Source of the DNA: Janthinobacterium fluminis
GTDB taxonomy: Bacteria; Pseudomonadota; Gammaproteobacteria; Burkholderiales; Burkholderiaceae_D
Direction: 5' to 3'
Assembly: GCF_028595325.1 (NCBI RefSeq)
Contig: NZ_JAQQXR010000010.1
Span: 86,350 to 150,349 of the forward strand
Length of the DNA stretch: 64,000 nucleotides
Position 1 is the first letter of the stretch. The number at the start of each line of letters is the position of its first letter. Made by a program: the position numbers and the translations under genes. The notes under the pieces are model-generated. The model worked only from the letters and a program-made list of their open reading frames with translations, was not told the DNA's origin and made no database searches. Of the stretch, positions 40,259-52,274 are shown piece after piece.

Positions 40259-40888
40259 CTAGCGGCCCAGGCGCATATCGAATTTCCAGGTCAGCAGGCG
40301 CATGACGGTGATCGCCGTCGCGCTGGTCCACAGGGCCACGTCGGCGGCCACGCCGAAATGCTTTTGCGCCAGGTACAGCCAGCAGCCGATGAAGGCGCAG
40401 ATGGCATATGGCTTGCCGTCGCGCAGCACCATCGGCACCTCGTTGCAGACGATGTCGCGCAGCACGCCGCCGAAAATCCCCGTAATCACCCCCATCATCG
40501 AGGCGATGAACAGCGGCATGCCCGCGCGCAGGGCCTCGGACACGCCGGCGATGGCGAACAGGCCCAGGCCGATGGCGTCGGCGATGACGATCAGGCGCTC
40601 CGAGACGATCTGCCGCAGGGTGCGGATCAGCGGCGCGGCGATCAGCGCCAGCACAAAGGTCAGGATGGCGTATTCCTGGTGGGCGACCCAGAACAGCGGG
40701 CGCTTGTCGAGCAGGATGTCGCGCAGGGTGCCGCCGCCGAACGCGGTGATGAAGGCCACCGTGAACACCCCGACCAGGTCCATGCGCTTGCGGCGCGCCT
40801 CGATGAAGCCGGAGAAGGCGCCGACCAGGATGGCGATGACCTCGATGGCGCGAATCAGCGAGCCGGGGGGCAGATGGGGAGGCATCAT
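40259..40888 (-). CDS. Trimeric intracellular cation (TRIC/UPF0126) channel family protein
   Basis: A 209-residue membrane protein with seven spans and an internal repeat. The two copies are marked by GGGTLRDILLDKRPLFW and GIFGGVLRDIVCNEVPM, which match the prokaryotic TRIC potassium-channel family. The ATG at 40888 gives the usual length; an ATG at 40921 would add 11 residues. It converges on the PII gene, with 45 bases between stops. Confidence 0.9.
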   Translation of the reverse strand: MMPPHLPPGSLIRAIEVIAILVGAFSGFIEARRKRMDLVGVFTVAFITAFGGGTLRDILLDKRPLFWVAHQEYAILTFVLALIAAPLIRTLRQIVSERLIVIADAIGLGLFAIAGVSEALRAGMPLFIASMMGVITGIFGGVLRDIVCNEVPMVLRDGKPYAICAFIGCWLYLAQKHFGVAADVALWTSATAITVMRLLTWKFDMRLGR

Positions 40889-40971
40889 GGGCGGACGAAG
40901 GGGCGAATAGATAATGCCCATAGGTTAACATGCGGGGGCCCCGAACGGGGCCGCATTATGCCGCCCTGGTT

Positions 40972-41391
40972 TTATAATCGCGCCCACACCTGCGTCAGGC
41001 CGAGCAAATGCACGACGCCGTAGCCGATGCAGATCAGCGAACTCCACACGGTGAAGGCGTCGAGCGTGTCGCGGGCAAAGAGCCATAGCGGCACCAGGAC
41101 CAGGCCGCGCAAGAGGTACACCGCCGTAATCAGGCTCAGGCAGAGCGGCGCAAAGGGCAGCCGGGCGATGGCGCCCGCGCCCGACAGCGCATACGCGGCC
41201 CACAGCGCCAGCACGGCGGCAATGCCGGAGGTGACGACGGTCGGATACAGTTTGCCGGCGGCCGCGGCGCTGGCCATGCGCTCGCCGGCGCCGAAGAAGC
41301 GATACCACGAGGCGCCGCCGGCAATGATGGCCGCATGCATGAGCGAGGCGATGGCGTTCAAGGCCGCCGCCGCGATGAGCCAGGCGTTCAT
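40972..41391 (-). CDS. Small four-span membrane protein
   Basis: A 139-residue hydrophobic protein with spans around LIAAAALNAIASLMHAAIIA, TVVTSGIAAVLALWAAYAL, PLCLSLITAVYLLRGLVLV and VWSSLICIGYGVVHLLGL. The middle carries WYRFFGAGERMASAAAAGKL. I do not recognise a characterised family. Its ATG overlaps the stop of the upstream membrane gene (ATGA at 41388-41391), so the pair is translationally coupled and sits downstream of a TetR gene. A much longer same-frame reading through 42630 is not credible. Confidence 0.75.
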   Translation of the reverse strand: MNAWLIAAAALNAIASLMHAAIIAGGASWYRFFGAGERMASAAAAGKLYPTVVTSGIAAVLALWAAYALSGAGAIARLPFAPLCLSLITAVYLLRGLVLVPLWLFARDTLDAFTVWSSLICIGYGVVHLLGLTQVWARL

Positions 41392-41789
41392 CGCGTGGCT
41401 GCCTGCGCGGGGCGCGCGTTGCCCCACAGGCCCAGCAGGCCCACCGGCATTAACAGCACCCATTGGGGCAGGGCGAGCAGCATGGCCGGGCCGGCGTAGA
41501 CCAGCGACACGACGATAAACACCAGGCCAAATCCCAGCCACATCGAGGATATCAGCGTGACCGTGCTGCGCTGCGATGCATCCTTGCTGCGGGCGGCCAT
41601 GAAGAGCGATGCGGCGGACAAGATCAGCGCCACGGTGACCAGGTGCCAGCATGCATACAGTAGCAAGATCACTTCCTGGGGCAGCTGCGATTGCATCAGC
41701 GGCATGCTGATCTCCAGCGTACCGCGAAAGGTATGCAGCGCGGCGGTAAATCCGGCAAGCGAAGCCGTGGCAAGTAAAATCCGATTCAT
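41388..41789 (-). CDS. Small four-span membrane protein
   Basis: A 133-residue protein with spans ILLATASLAGFTAALHTFRG (part), VILLLYACWHLVTVALILSA, LISSMWLGFGLVFIVVSLVY and LALPQWVLLMPVGLLGLW. The pattern HTFRGTLEI plus CWH near spans hints at metal or haem-free channel-like proteins, but no function can be given. AAAAGGAGC lies upstream of the ATG at 41789; a start at 41819 is worse. It couples to the next membrane gene by ATGA. A TetR gene lies 81 bases upstream on the same strand. Confidence 0.75.
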   Translation of the reverse strand: MNRILLATASLAGFTAALHTFRGTLEISMPLMQSQLPQEVILLLYACWHLVTVALILSAASLFMAARSKDASQRSTVTLISSMWLGFGLVFIVVSLVYAGPAMLLALPQWVLLMPVGLLGLWGNARPAQAATR

Positions 41790-41870
41790 GTGTGCTCCTT
41801 TTAGAGAGGGGGGATGCATGGGCGGGCCGACCGCCGCGCAGCTGGCCGGCGAGGGCGGAAAGGCGTGGGG

Positions 41871-42464
41871 CTAGGCCGGCAGGCGCGCGATTGCCTCCGG
41901 GGTCATCAGTCCGATAAAGCGGCGCAACATGCGCATCATGTCTTCCTCCTGGCCGTCGGGGAACACGTAAAACATGCCCACGAACGTCGCATATTCGATA
42001 CGGGCCAGGTCGAGGGCGTCCGTGTGGTCGCCGTCGTCGCGCAGTTCGGCAATCAGCCCGGCAAGGTAGGCGATGCGGCGCTGGTCGATGTTGCCGAGCC
42101 TGTGCTTGACCAGCGCATTGCGCGCAGCCCATTGCCGCATGGCCCGCTCGACCCTGGCGTCGAGCGCCAGGGCCAGTTTGGCCAGCATCATGCGCCGCTC
42201 CTGCGCCGTGCTTTGCTGGTCGACGGCGCGTATCAGCCCCGCAGTGTGCAATTCCTGCCAATGGTCCAGCAGCGCCTCGGCGTAGCTGCCGACATCGGCG
42301 AAGTGGTGGTAGAACGATCCCTTGGAGCGCCCCACCGCCGCACATAGCTGATCTATCGTGAGGGCGTCGGCGCCGCTGTTGGCCAGCAGCGTCAGGCCGG
42401 CGCCGAGCCAGGCAGTGCGTGGTTGGCGTGTCGTGCTGCTGCTTGCGGGGGCTGAATGGGGCAT
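41871..42464 (-). CDS. TetR/AcrR-family regulator of the membrane-protein pair
   Basis: A 197-residue regulator with HTH TIDQLCAAVGRSKGSFYHHF (about residues 37-56) and a helical ligand domain ending in LMTPEAIARLPA. It is followed 81 bases later on the same strand by two coupled membrane-protein genes. A perfect palindrome lies 22-40 bases upstream of its ATG (separate entry), which makes autoregulation and control of the operon likely. Confidence 0.9.
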   Translation of the reverse strand: MPHSAPASSSTTRQPRTAWLGAGLTLLANSGADALTIDQLCAAVGRSKGSFYHHFADVGSYAEALLDHWQELHTAGLIRAVDQQSTAQERRMMLAKLALALDARVERAMRQWAARNALVKHRLGNIDQRRIAYLAGLIAELRDDGDHTDALDLARIEYATFVGMFYVFPDGQEEDMMRMLRRFIGLMTPEAIARLPA

Positions 42465-42485
42465 ATGGACATGATCTCAAGTTAT

Positions 42486-42504
42486 ATACTATACGGTATA
42501 GTAT
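42486..42504 (-). promoter_or_regulatory. TetR operator: perfect 19-base palindrome
   Basis: ATACTATAC (42486-42494), one central base, GTATAGTAT (42496-42504). The arms are exact. On the minus strand it overlaps TATAGTATATAAC, where the -10 element of the TetR gene would lie. The size and symmetry are typical for TetR dimer operators. The assignment is inferred from position and symmetry. Confidence 0.75.
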
Positions 42505-42592
42505 GCTTCTGGAAAAAGCAAGCGCGGCGCGCGTGGAAATGACCGGGGAAGGGGAGGGGGGGCGGCTTGGCGGCGGACGCCAAGCCGGGATC

Positions 42593-43243
42593 TTACAGCG
42601 GCTGCAGGGCCGCTTGCAGCAGCACGACAAGGGCGCCGTCGCCGCCTTCGGAGCGGCGCGCCACGCAAAAGGCGACGACTTCGTCCTTTTGCACCAGCCA
42701 GCTGTGGACCATCGATTTGAGTACCGGTTCCTGGCCTTTCGAGCCCAAACCCTTGCCGTGGATGACGCGCACGCAGCGCAGCTTGCGCCGCGTCGCCTGG
42801 CGCAGGAATTCGCCGATGCCGTCGCGGGCGTTGTCGCGGCGCAGGCCGTGTAGGTCGATTTCGTCCTGGATCGGCCAATGCCCCTTGCGCATCTTGCGCA
42901 CGACGTCAGGGCCGACGCCGGGCCGGGTGTAGCTCAGCGCCGGGTCTTCGTCCATCAGCGCGTCGACCTCGAACAGGTCCGACAGCGATTCGCGCAGCAC
43001 GGCGCGGTCGTCCTCCTCCTGCTGGCGCGGCGTCAGCGGGGCGGCCGGCGCGGCCGGCGCCAGCCTGTCCCGCTGTGGCATCGGCGCAACGTTGCCCATG
43101 CTGTTGCGAAACAGATTGTTTTCATGGGCCGCCACGCGCTCGCGCTTGGCCCGTTCGGCGCTGGCGACGGCGCGCGCCTCCTCCTGATCCTTGAGGGTGT
43201 TGCGCAAGGATTTCAGGTCGGCAAAAGTTTTCAAGGACGACAT
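42593..43243 (-). CDS. Smr-domain (MutS2 C-terminal-like) protein
   Basis: A 216-residue protein. An N-terminal coiled coil (LKSLRNTLKDQEEARAVASA) is followed by a Pro/Ala linker and a C-terminal Smr domain with the signatures EIDLHGLRRDNA and VRVIHGKGLGSKGQ. The family cleaves or nicks RNA or branched DNA; the stand-alone substrate is unknown. It lies 6 bases from the trxB stop, so trxB and smr form one unit. The full-length ATG is at 43243. Confidence 0.92.
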   Translation of the reverse strand: MSSLKTFADLKSLRNTLKDQEEARAVASAERAKRERVAAHENNLFRNSMGNVAPMPQRDRLAPAAPAAPLTPRQQEEDDRAVLRESLSDLFEVDALMDEDPALSYTRPGVGPDVVRKMRKGHWPIQDEIDLHGLRRDNARDGIGEFLRQATRRKLRCVRVIHGKGLGSKGQEPVLKSMVHSWLVQKDEVVAFCVARRSEGGDGALVVLLQAALQPL

Positions 43244-43249
43244 TGCCGC

Positions 43250-44212
<963 letters not shown>

Positions 44213-44462
44213 CTAAATAGGTTTGATGGACCCGAATTGGGGCCGATTGCTGCAAGGACAAGGGTTGCCGCCGGGCCGGGCGTTCGCGCCGCGGCGGCGG
44301 GGCGCGCAGACATTGCACTTGCGCAAGCAATGGCGAGATTATAGACGAAGCGGCGCGCCGGTATGAATCGTGGGGCCGGCCCGGCCGCGTATCGCTTAGA
44401 ATAGCCATATGTGGGTATTTCCCAGTCCGCAACATGTATCCAGTTGCATCGTTTTTTAAAGT

Positions 44463-46817
44463 ATGACGAAACCAAGCCAAGCCACCCCCTCCAGTTACAC
44501 CCGCAGCGCAACCGAACGCCAGCCCTTGCCGAACCGGCTGGTGCGCCTATTGTCGGAGGCGCGCTGGTTCGCGCTGGCCGCCTTCGGCCTGTATTTCGTG
44601 TTGATACTGCTGAGTTACACCAAGGGCGATCCCGGCTGGTCGCACGCCAACGTCGTGCCCAAGGTCGCCAACCTGGGCGGGCGCGCCGGCGCCTGGGTGT
44701 CGGACCTGTTGTTGTATATCTTCGGCTTTTCCGCCTGGTGGTGGTGCGTCTGCCTGTTGCGCACCGTCTGGAACGGCTACCGCGGCCTGACGCAAAAGTT
44801 TTTGCTGGAAAAAGAGAGCGAGCCGGAGCACCAGCAAGAGATGCTGATACGCGCCGTCGGCTTCGTGCTGTTGTTCATCGGCAGCATGGGCCTCGAATAC
44901 CTGCGCATGTACTCGCTGCATGTGCAACTGCCCCTGGCCCCGGGCGGCGTGCTGGGCCGCGTGGTCGGCCATGCGGCCCACGTCGCCTTCGGCTTCACCG
45001 GCGCCACCTTGCTGCTGTTGCTGCTGTTCGGCCTCGGCTTCAGCCTGTTCTTCCATGTGTCGTGGCTGGCGGTGGCCGAGCGCATCGGCGCCGCCATCGA
45101 GGACGCCATCGACTGGTTCGTGTTGCGCTATGAAGACAGGGAAGACCGCCGCCAGGGCGAGGTGGCGGCCGTCAAGCGCGAGGAAGTCGTCGTCGTCGAG
45201 CGCGCCAAGCATGTCGAGAAGCACGTCGCCGCGGCGCCGATCAAGATCGAGCCGCAGATTGTCGCCGTGGTCAAGTCGGAGCGCGTGGAAAAGGAGCGCC
45301 AGGCCACGCTGTTCCAGGAAATGCCTGACAGTAATCTGCCGCCCCTGTCCCTGCTCGACGAGGCGCCCGCCGCCGTCGAGACGGTGTCGGTGGAAACGCT
45401 GGAATTCACCAGCCGCCTGATCGAGAAGAAGCTGTCGGACTTCGGCGTCGACGCCAAGGTCGTCGCCGCCTATCCGGGGCCGGTGGTCACGCGCTATGAA
45501 ATCGAGCCGGCCACCGGCGTCAAGGGCAGCCAGATCGTCGGCCTGGCCCGCGATCTGGCCCGTTCGCTGTCGCTGACCTCGATCCGCGTCGTCGAAACCA
45601 TCCCCGGCAAGAATTACATGGCGCTGGAATTGCCGAACCCGAAACGGCAGATCGTGCGCCTGACGGAAATCCTCGGCTCCAAGGTCTACAACGACGGCGT
45701 CTCCAGCCTGACCATCGCGCTGGGCAAGGACATCGCCGGCAAGCCCGTCGTCGCCGACCTGGCCAAGATGCCGCACTTGCTGGTGGCCGGCACGACCGGC
45801 TCGGGCAAGTCGGTCGGCATCAACGCGACCATCCTGTCGCTGCTGTACAAATCCGACCCGCTCGACGTGCGCCTGATCCTGATCGACCCGAAAATGCTGG
45901 AAATGTCCGTCTACGAGGGCATTCCGCACCTGCTGGCGCCGGTCGTCACCGATATGCGCCAGGCCGGCCACGCGCTGAACTGGGCCGTCAACGAGATGGA
46001 GCGCCGCTACAAGCTGATGAGCAAGCTGGGCGTGCGCAACCTGGCCGGCTACAACGCCAAGATCGCCGAGGCGCAGAAGCGCGAAGAGCACATCCCGAAC
46101 CCCTTCAGCCTGACGCCGGACGCGCCTGAGCCGCTGGAGAAACTGCCGACCATCGTCATCATCATCGACGAGCTGGCCGACTTGATGATGGTCGTCGGCA
46201 AAAAGGTCGAGGAATTGATCGCCCGTATCGCGCAAAAGGCCCGCGCCGCCGGCTTGCACTTGATTCTGGCGACGCAGCGCCCATCTGTGGACGTGATTAC
46301 CGGCCTGATCAAGGCGAACATTCCCACCCGCATCGCCTTCCAGGTGTCGTCGAAGATCGACTCGCGCACCATTCTCGACCAGATGGGCGCGGAGGCGCTG
46401 CTGGGCATGGGCGATATGTTGTATATGCCGCCCGGAACCGGCTTGCCGGTGCGCGTGCACGGCGCCTTCGTGTCCGACGACGAGGTGCACCGCGTCGTCA
46501 GCCACTTGAAGGCGCAGGGCGAACCGAATTACGTGGATGGCATCCTCGAAGGCGGCACGCTGGAAGAGGGCGGCGCCGATGGCGCGCCGCCGGGCGAGGG
46601 CGGCGGCGAGGCCGACCCGATGTACGACCAGGCCGTCGCCGTCGTGTTGAAAAACCGGCGTGCCTCGATCTCGCTGGTGCAGCGTCACTTGCGCATTGGC
46701 TATAACCGCGCGGCCCGCCTGCTGGAACAAATGGAGCAGAGCGGCGTCGTGTCAACGATGCAATCGAACGGCAACCGGGAAATCCTGGTGCCGGCGGCGA
46801 GCGCAGAACAAGGATAA
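44463..46817 (+). CDS. ftsK: DNA translocase FtsK
   Basis: A 784-residue division-linked chromosome pump. Four N-terminal membrane spans (about residues 35-200) anchor it to the septum. A short Lys/Glu/Val linker (about 230-290) replaces the long linker of E. coli. The alpha/beta motor has Walker [11 protein letters not shown] (about residue 445) and Walker [14 protein letters not shown]. The C-terminal winged-helix gamma domain ([20 protein letters not shown]) reads KOPS sites. It is followed by lolA only 4 bases later, then rarA. Confidence 0.97.
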   Translation: MTKPSQATPSSYTRSATERQPLPNRLVRLLSEARWFALAAFGLYFVLILLSYTKGDPGWSHANVVPKVANLGGRAGAWVSDLLLYIFGFSAWWWCVCLLRTVWNGYRGLTQKFLLEKESEPEHQQEMLIRAVGFVLLFIGSMGLEYLRMYSLHVQLPLAPGGVLGRVVGHAAHVAFGFTGATLLLLLLFGLGFSLFFHVSWLAVAERIGAAIEDAIDWFVLRYEDREDRRQGEVAAVKREEVVVVERAKHVEKHVAAAPIKIEPQIVAVVKSERVEKERQATLFQEMPDSNLPPLSLLDEAPAAVETVSVETLEFTSRLIEKKLSDFGVDAKVVAAYPGPVVTRYEIEPATGVKGSQIVGLARDLARSLSLTSIRVVETIPGKNYMALELPNPKRQIVRLTEILGSKVYNDGVSSLTIALGKDIAGKPVVADLAKMPHLLVAGTTGSGKSVGINATILSLLYKSDPLDVRLILIDPKMLEMSVYEGIPHLLAPVVTDMRQAGHALNWAVNEMERRYKLMSKLGVRNLAGYNAKIAEAQKREEHIPNPFSLTPDAPEPLEKLPTIVIIIDELADLMMVVGKKVEELIARIAQKARAAGLHLILATQRPSVDVITGLIKANIPTRIAFQVSSKIDSRTILDQMGAEALLGMGDMLYMPPGTGLPVRVHGAFVSDDEVHRVVSHLKAQGEPNYVDGILEGGTLEEGGADGAPPGEGGGEADPMYDQAVAVVLKNRRASISLVQRHLRIGYNRAARLLEQMEQSGVVSTMQSNGNREILVPAASAEQG

Positions 46818-46821
46818 ACGC

Positions 46822-47466
46822 ATGAGCATGATGAAGAAACACACTGTATTGAGCGCCCTGGCTTTCGCCTGCGGCCTGTTGTGCGCCGGCGCCGCGTCCG
46901 CCAGCGCGCTGGAGCAATTCAAGACCTTCGTGAGCGCCACCAAGGCGGCCAAGGGCGAGTTCACCCAGCGCCAGATCAAGAAGGTCGACGGCGTGAACAA
47001 GGTGTCGGCGCCGTCCAGCGGCACCTTCGAGTTCGCCCGTCCCGGCAAGTTCATCTGGAACTATGTGAAACCATACGAGCAACTGTTGCAGGCCGATGGG
47101 GAGCAGCTGTACGTCTACGACAAGGACTTGAACCAGGTCACGACCAAGAAGCTGGGCAACGCGCTGGGCTCCTCGCCGGCCGCGATCCTGTTCGGCAGCA
47201 ACGACCTGGAAAAGAACTTCACCCTGGCCGAGGCCGGCAGCCGCGACGGCATGGAGTGGTTGAAGGCGACGCCGAAGGCGAAAGACACGACCTTCGACGA
47301 CATCAGCATCGGCTTGCGCAACGGCGTGCCGGAGGCGATGGAGCTGCGCGATTCCTTCGGCCAGACCTCCGTGCTGGCGTTCAAGAACTTCCAGAAAAAT
47401 CCGCCGCAATCGGCCGCACACTTTAAATTTGTCATGCCCAAGGGCGCCGACGTCCTCAATAATTAA
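46822..47466 (+). CDS. lolA: Outer-membrane lipoprotein carrier protein LolA
   Basis: A 214-residue periplasmic chaperone moving lipoproteins from LolCDE to LolB. The signal peptide is [20 protein letters not shown], then [20 protein letters not shown] and [20 protein letters not shown], typical of LolA. AAGGAT lies 6 bases before the first of three closely spaced ATG codons (46822). It sits 4 bases after ftsK and 49 bases before rarA, a common ftsK-lolA-rarA order. Confidence 0.95.
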   Translation: MSMMKKHTVLSALAFACGLLCAGAASASALEQFKTFVSATKAAKGEFTQRQIKKVDGVNKVSAPSSGTFEFARPGKFIWNYVKPYEQLLQADGEQLYVYDKDLNQVTTKKLGNALGSSPAAILFGSNDLEKNFTLAEAGSRDGMEWLKATPKAKDTTFDDISIGLRNGVPEAMELRDSFGQTSVLAFKNFQKNPPQSAAHFKFVMPKGADVLNN

Positions 47467-47515
47467 GGCAGGGGCGGCGCTGGCCGCCTCCCGGCCCCGC
47501 AATCGGTAATCACCC

Positions 47516-48823
47516 ATGGCTGACCTATTTTCCACCGCACCGCGCCAGCCCTTGGCCGAAGCGCTGCGGCCCAAGCACCTGTCCGAAGTCATCGGCCAGG
47601 GCCACTTGCTGGGCGCGGGCAAGCCCCTGCGCCTGGCCTTCGAGGCCGGCAAAGCCCATTCGATGATACTGTGGGGGCCGCCCGGCGTCGGCAAGACCAC
47701 GCTGGCGCGGCTGATGGCGCACGCCTTCGACAGCGAGTTCATCGCGCTGTCGGCCGTGTTCGCCGGCGTCAAGGATATCCGCGCCGCGATGGACCAGGCC
47801 CAGCACAATCTGGACCAGTCCGGCAAGCACACCCTGCTGTTCGTCGACGAGATCCACCGCTTCAACAAATCCCAGCAGGACGCCTTGCTGCCCTTCGTCG
47901 AATCGGGCCTCGTCACCTTCATCGGCGCGACCACCGAAAACCCCAGCTTCGAGGTCAACTCGGCGCTGCTGTCGCGCGCCCAGGTGTATGTGCTGAAGTC
48001 GCTCAACGAAGACGAGATGAAGCAATTGTTCGAGAAGGCGCGCGCGAGTTCGCTGCCGCACCTTACCTTCGACGCCGTCGCCGTCGACACCATGATCGGT
48101 TTCGCCGACGGCGACGCGCGCCGCTTCCTGAATCTGCTGGAGCAGGCCGAGACGGCGGCCGGGTCGGCCGGCATCACGAGCATCGATGCGGCCTTCGTCG
48201 ACAATGCGCTGACGCTGAACTCGCGCCGCTTCGACAAGGGCGGCGACAATTTCTACGACCAGATTTCGGCGCTGCACAAATCGGTGCGCGGTTCAAACCC
48301 GGATGCGGCGCTGTACTGGTTCTGCCGCATGATAGACGGCGGCGCCGACCCGAAATACCTGGCGCGCCGCATCGTCCGCATGGCCTGGGAAGACATCGGC
48401 CTGGCCGACCCGCGGGCGCTGACGATCGTCAACGACGCGGCGGAAACCTATGAGCGGCTCGGTTCGCCGGAAGGGGAGCTGGCGCTGGGGCAGGCCCTGA
48501 TCTATCTGGCCATCGCGGCCAAGAGCAATGCCGGCTACAACGCCTTCAACACGGCGATGGCCTTCGTCAAGCGCGACAAATCGAAGGAAGTGCCGGTGCA
48601 TTTGCGCAACGCGCCGACCAAATTGATGAAGGAACTGGGCTACGGCCACGCCTACCGCTACGCCCATGACGAGCCGGATGCCTACGCGGCCGGCGAAACC
48701 TACTTCCCGGACGGCATGCCGGAACCGGGCTGGTATCGCCCCGTGCCGCGCGGACTGGAAAGCAAGATCGCCGACAAGCTGGCCTGGCTCAGGGAACTGG
48801 ACCGCAAGGCGGGCAAGGGCTAG
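47516..48823 (+). CDS. rarA: Replication-associated recombination protein A (AAA ATPase)
   Basis: A 435-residue clamp-loader-like ATPase acting at stalled forks. Walker A is WGPPGVGKTT (about residues 53-62) and Walker B is LLFVDEIHRFNKSQQDALL, followed by sensor 1 GATTENPSFEVN. The C-terminal tetramerisation domain contains DPRALTIVNDAAETYERLGS and PVHLRNAPTKLMKELGYGHA. The ATG at 47516 matches the family start. Confidence 0.96.
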   Translation: MADLFSTAPRQPLAEALRPKHLSEVIGQGHLLGAGKPLRLAFEAGKAHSMILWGPPGVGKTTLARLMAHAFDSEFIALSAVFAGVKDIRAAMDQAQHNLDQSGKHTLLFVDEIHRFNKSQQDALLPFVESGLVTFIGATTENPSFEVNSALLSRAQVYVLKSLNEDEMKQLFEKARASSLPHLTFDAVAVDTMIGFADGDARRFLNLLEQAETAAGSAGITSIDAAFVDNALTLNSRRFDKGGDNFYDQISALHKSVRGSNPDAALYWFCRMIDGGADPKYLARRIVRMAWEDIGLADPRALTIVNDAAETYERLGSPEGELALGQALIYLAIAAKSNAGYNAFNTAMAFVKRDKSKEVPVHLRNAPTKLMKELGYGHAYRYAHDEPDAYAAGETYFPDGMPEPGWYRPVPRGLESKIADKLAWLRELDRKAGKG

Positions 48824-48889
48824 GAAAAGCCCGTTTCGCCGATCGCCGGATCGCCGATCCCGTCTGAATCGGCGCCCCGGCCCCCGCTC

Positions 48890-49240
48890 TTAACGCAGCG
48901 CTTTCTGTTCCCCCTGCACCGCGTGCCAGATCCGGCGCAGCAGCTCCGCCGCGCGGCGCAGCGTGCGCGCCAGCGATGCCTGCCCCGGCAGCGCCGGCGA
49001 CTTGACCCGCACCCGGCCGTTGCCGATGGCTTCGACCAGGGTCAGCCCATTGTTCGGGACGATGAACACATTGCCCTCGCGCAGGGAGAAGTCGGTCGTT
49101 TCGCCGTAAGCGGTGATCAGGGCGCGGCCCGAGACGCATTCGATGCGCCGCCCCGCCGCGTTGCTCAGGCGCAGCAAGTGCCGCTCCGTCAATTCATATT
49201 CCACATGGCCTTTTGCCCGTGCCGCCGCTAGCTTGCTCAT
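48890..49240 (-). CDS. DUF2917-family protein
   Basis: A 116-residue small protein. Its core is RLSNAAGRRIECVSGRALIT, YGETTDFSLREGNVFIVPNN and TLVEAIGNGRVRVKSPALP, a cupin-like beta arrangement of the DUF2917 family. The C-terminal ~30 residues are helical and basic. GGAGACGG precedes the ATG at 49240; an in-frame start at 49318 would add 26 residues across the divergent promoter. Function unknown. It is divergent from a MocR-type regulator. Confidence 0.82.
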   Translation of the reverse strand: MSKLAAARAKGHVEYELTERHLLRLSNAAGRRIECVSGRALITAYGETTDFSLREGNVFIVPNNGLTLVEAIGNGRVRVKSPALPGQASLARTLRRAAELLRRIWHAVQGEQKALR

Positions 49241-49294
49241 TTCCGTCTCCCTGGCTGTCAAAACATGGGGCCAGAATACGGCGTCGCAGCCGAC

Positions 49295-49357
49295 CATAAC
49301 AGATGCAATAAACGACAATTGTTACCATGACAGTGGCGTTTCATCTAAACTGTTATG
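49295..49357. promoter_or_regulatory. Inverted repeat in the DUF2917/MocR divergent region
   Basis: CATAACAG (49295-49302) is matched by its exact reverse complement CTGTTATG (49350-49357), 47 bases apart. GGTAACTGTATCTG (about 49370-49383) adds a partial copy. The region separates the DUF2917 gene from the MocR-type gene, so the repeats could be MocR-binding sites. Inferred from position only. Confidence 0.35.
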
Positions 49358-49417
49358 CTCGAAAATGCTGGTAACTGTATCTGTCTGCGCGTTCCCTGTT
49401 TGCGTCACAATCGCTAA

Positions 49418-50869
49418 ATGACCATGCAAATCAACCTCTACGAACAATTGGCCAACGAGCTGGGCGCGCTGATCGCCAGCCGCGTCTTCGCGCCCGGCGA
49501 CCGGCTGCCGTCGATCCGCCACCTGGCGCAGCAAAAGCGCCTGTCCGTCAGCACCGTGATGCAGGCGCTGCGGCTGATGGAGGACCGCGGCCTGGTCGAG
49601 GCCAGGCCGCAGGCCGGCTACTACGTGCGCCACCGCGCCAAGATGCTGGCGGCGATGACCGACACCCAGCACTTGAAGGAGCCGGCCTTTGTCGGCATCA
49701 ACAATGTGCTGATGCGCGTGCTGAGCCTGAACGAATCGCCGAACGTCATCCAGCTCGGCTCGGCCTGGCCGCCCGACGAAATGCTGCCGATCAAGCGCAT
49801 GCAGCGCACCGTCAGCTCGGTGGCGCGGCGCGATCCGGGCCTGCTGGCCAAGGTCAGCTGCTTCGAGACGAACGAACCGAACTTCCTGCGCCAGATCAAC
49901 CGGCGCACGCTGGACTGGGGCCAGTTGGACCCCGGCGAGATCGTCGTCACCAGTTCCTGCACCGAGGCCATCAGCCTGTGCCTGCGCGCCGTCGCCAAGC
50001 CGGGCGACACCATCGCCATCGAGTCGGCCACCTATTTCGTGCTGCTGCAGATGATAGAGAGCCTGGGCATGAAGGCGCTGGAGATTCCCACCCATCCGAA
50101 AACGGGGCCGTCGCTGGACGCGCTGGAACTGGCGATGCGCGCCGGCCTCGTGCAAGCCTGCCTGTTCATCCCGAACGCCAACAATCCGCTCGGCTGCCTG
50201 ATGCCGGAGGAAAACAAGAAGCGCCTGGCGGCGCTGCTGTCGCTGCACGGCATTCCGCTGATCGAGGACGACATCTACGGCGACCTGTGCTTCGCCGCCG
50301 AACGGCCGTGGCCGGTGAAAGCCTACGACACCAGCGGCCACGTGCTGCTGTGCTCCTCGTTCTCGAAGGCGATCACGCCGGCGGCGCGGGTCGGCTACGT
50401 CGTCGCCGGGCGTTACGCGCAGGAGGTGGCCTTGCTGAAAGCCGTCTCCAGCGGCGCCACCAGCCATTTCTTCCAGGCCGTGCTGGCCGACTTCCTCGCC
50501 GGCAGCAGCTACGACAACCAGACGCGCAAGATGCGCCGCGTGCTGGCCCAGCGCATCGCCCGCATGTCCGACGCCGTGTCGACCTATTTTCCCGCCGAAT
50601 GCTCGCTGTCCGAGCCGCAGGGCGGTTTCGTGCTGTGGGTGCAGATGCCGGAGCAGGTCGACGCCATGGCCCTGCACCGCAGCGCCATCGGCGAGGGCAT
50701 CGCGCTGGTGCCGGGGCCGCTGTTTTCCGCCTCGGGCAAGTTCGGCAATTACATCCGCCTCAACTGCGGCAACACCTGGAGCCCGGAAATCGAGCGCGCC
50801 ATCGGCACGCTGGGGCAACTGGTGCACCGGGCCGCCGATGCGGCGCTGCCGGCCTGTTTGCAGGATTGA
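49418..50869 (+). CDS. MocR-type regulator (GntR HTH plus aminotransferase-like domain)
   Basis: A 483-residue protein with GntR winged helix (LYEQLANELGALIASRVFAP, RLSVSTVMQALRLMEDRGLV) and a PLP fold-type I domain carrying NPLGCLMPEENKK, IEDDIYGDLCFAAERPW and the Lys-containing SFSKAITPAARVGY. It is a paralogue of the protein at 20281-21699, with the same overall layout. The ATG at 49418 or the next at 49424 (MQINLYEQ) starts it. The regulated gene may be the divergent DUF2917 gene. Confidence 0.92.
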   Translation: MTMQINLYEQLANELGALIASRVFAPGDRLPSIRHLAQQKRLSVSTVMQALRLMEDRGLVEARPQAGYYVRHRAKMLAAMTDTQHLKEPAFVGINNVLMRVLSLNESPNVIQLGSAWPPDEMLPIKRMQRTVSSVARRDPGLLAKVSCFETNEPNFLRQINRRTLDWGQLDPGEIVVTSSCTEAISLCLRAVAKPGDTIAIESATYFVLLQMIESLGMKALEIPTHPKTGPSLDALELAMRAGLVQACLFIPNANNPLGCLMPEENKKRLAALLSLHGIPLIEDDIYGDLCFAAERPWPVKAYDTSGHVLLCSSFSKAITPAARVGYVVAGRYAQEVALLKAVSSGATSHFFQAVLADFLAGSSYDNQTRKMRRVLAQRIARMSDAVSTYFPAECSLSEPQGGFVLWVQMPEQVDAMALHRSAIGEGIALVPGPLFSASGKFGNYIRLNCGNTWSPEIERAIGTLGQLVHRAADAALPACLQD

Positions 50870-50934
50870 GGCGGAACTGCGCAAAACTCATAAAGAAGTG
50901 GGCGCGGCTTGGTACAATTGCGTTTTCGACATAG

Positions 50935-52242
<1,308 letters not shown>

Positions 52243-52274
52243 GCTTGATGGCGGGGCAGGGCGGCGGCTTGCAG

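Noticed and set aside
40972..42630. 552-codon minus-strand frame covering the TetR region
   Set aside because: Only its last 139 codons are credible as a membrane protein; the rest overlaps the TetR gene, its operator and another gene in a different frame.
44547..46730. 727-codon minus-strand frame opposite ftsK
   Set aside because: FtsK motifs lie in the plus frame; the antisense frame is rich in His, Gln and Asp and has no ribosome site.
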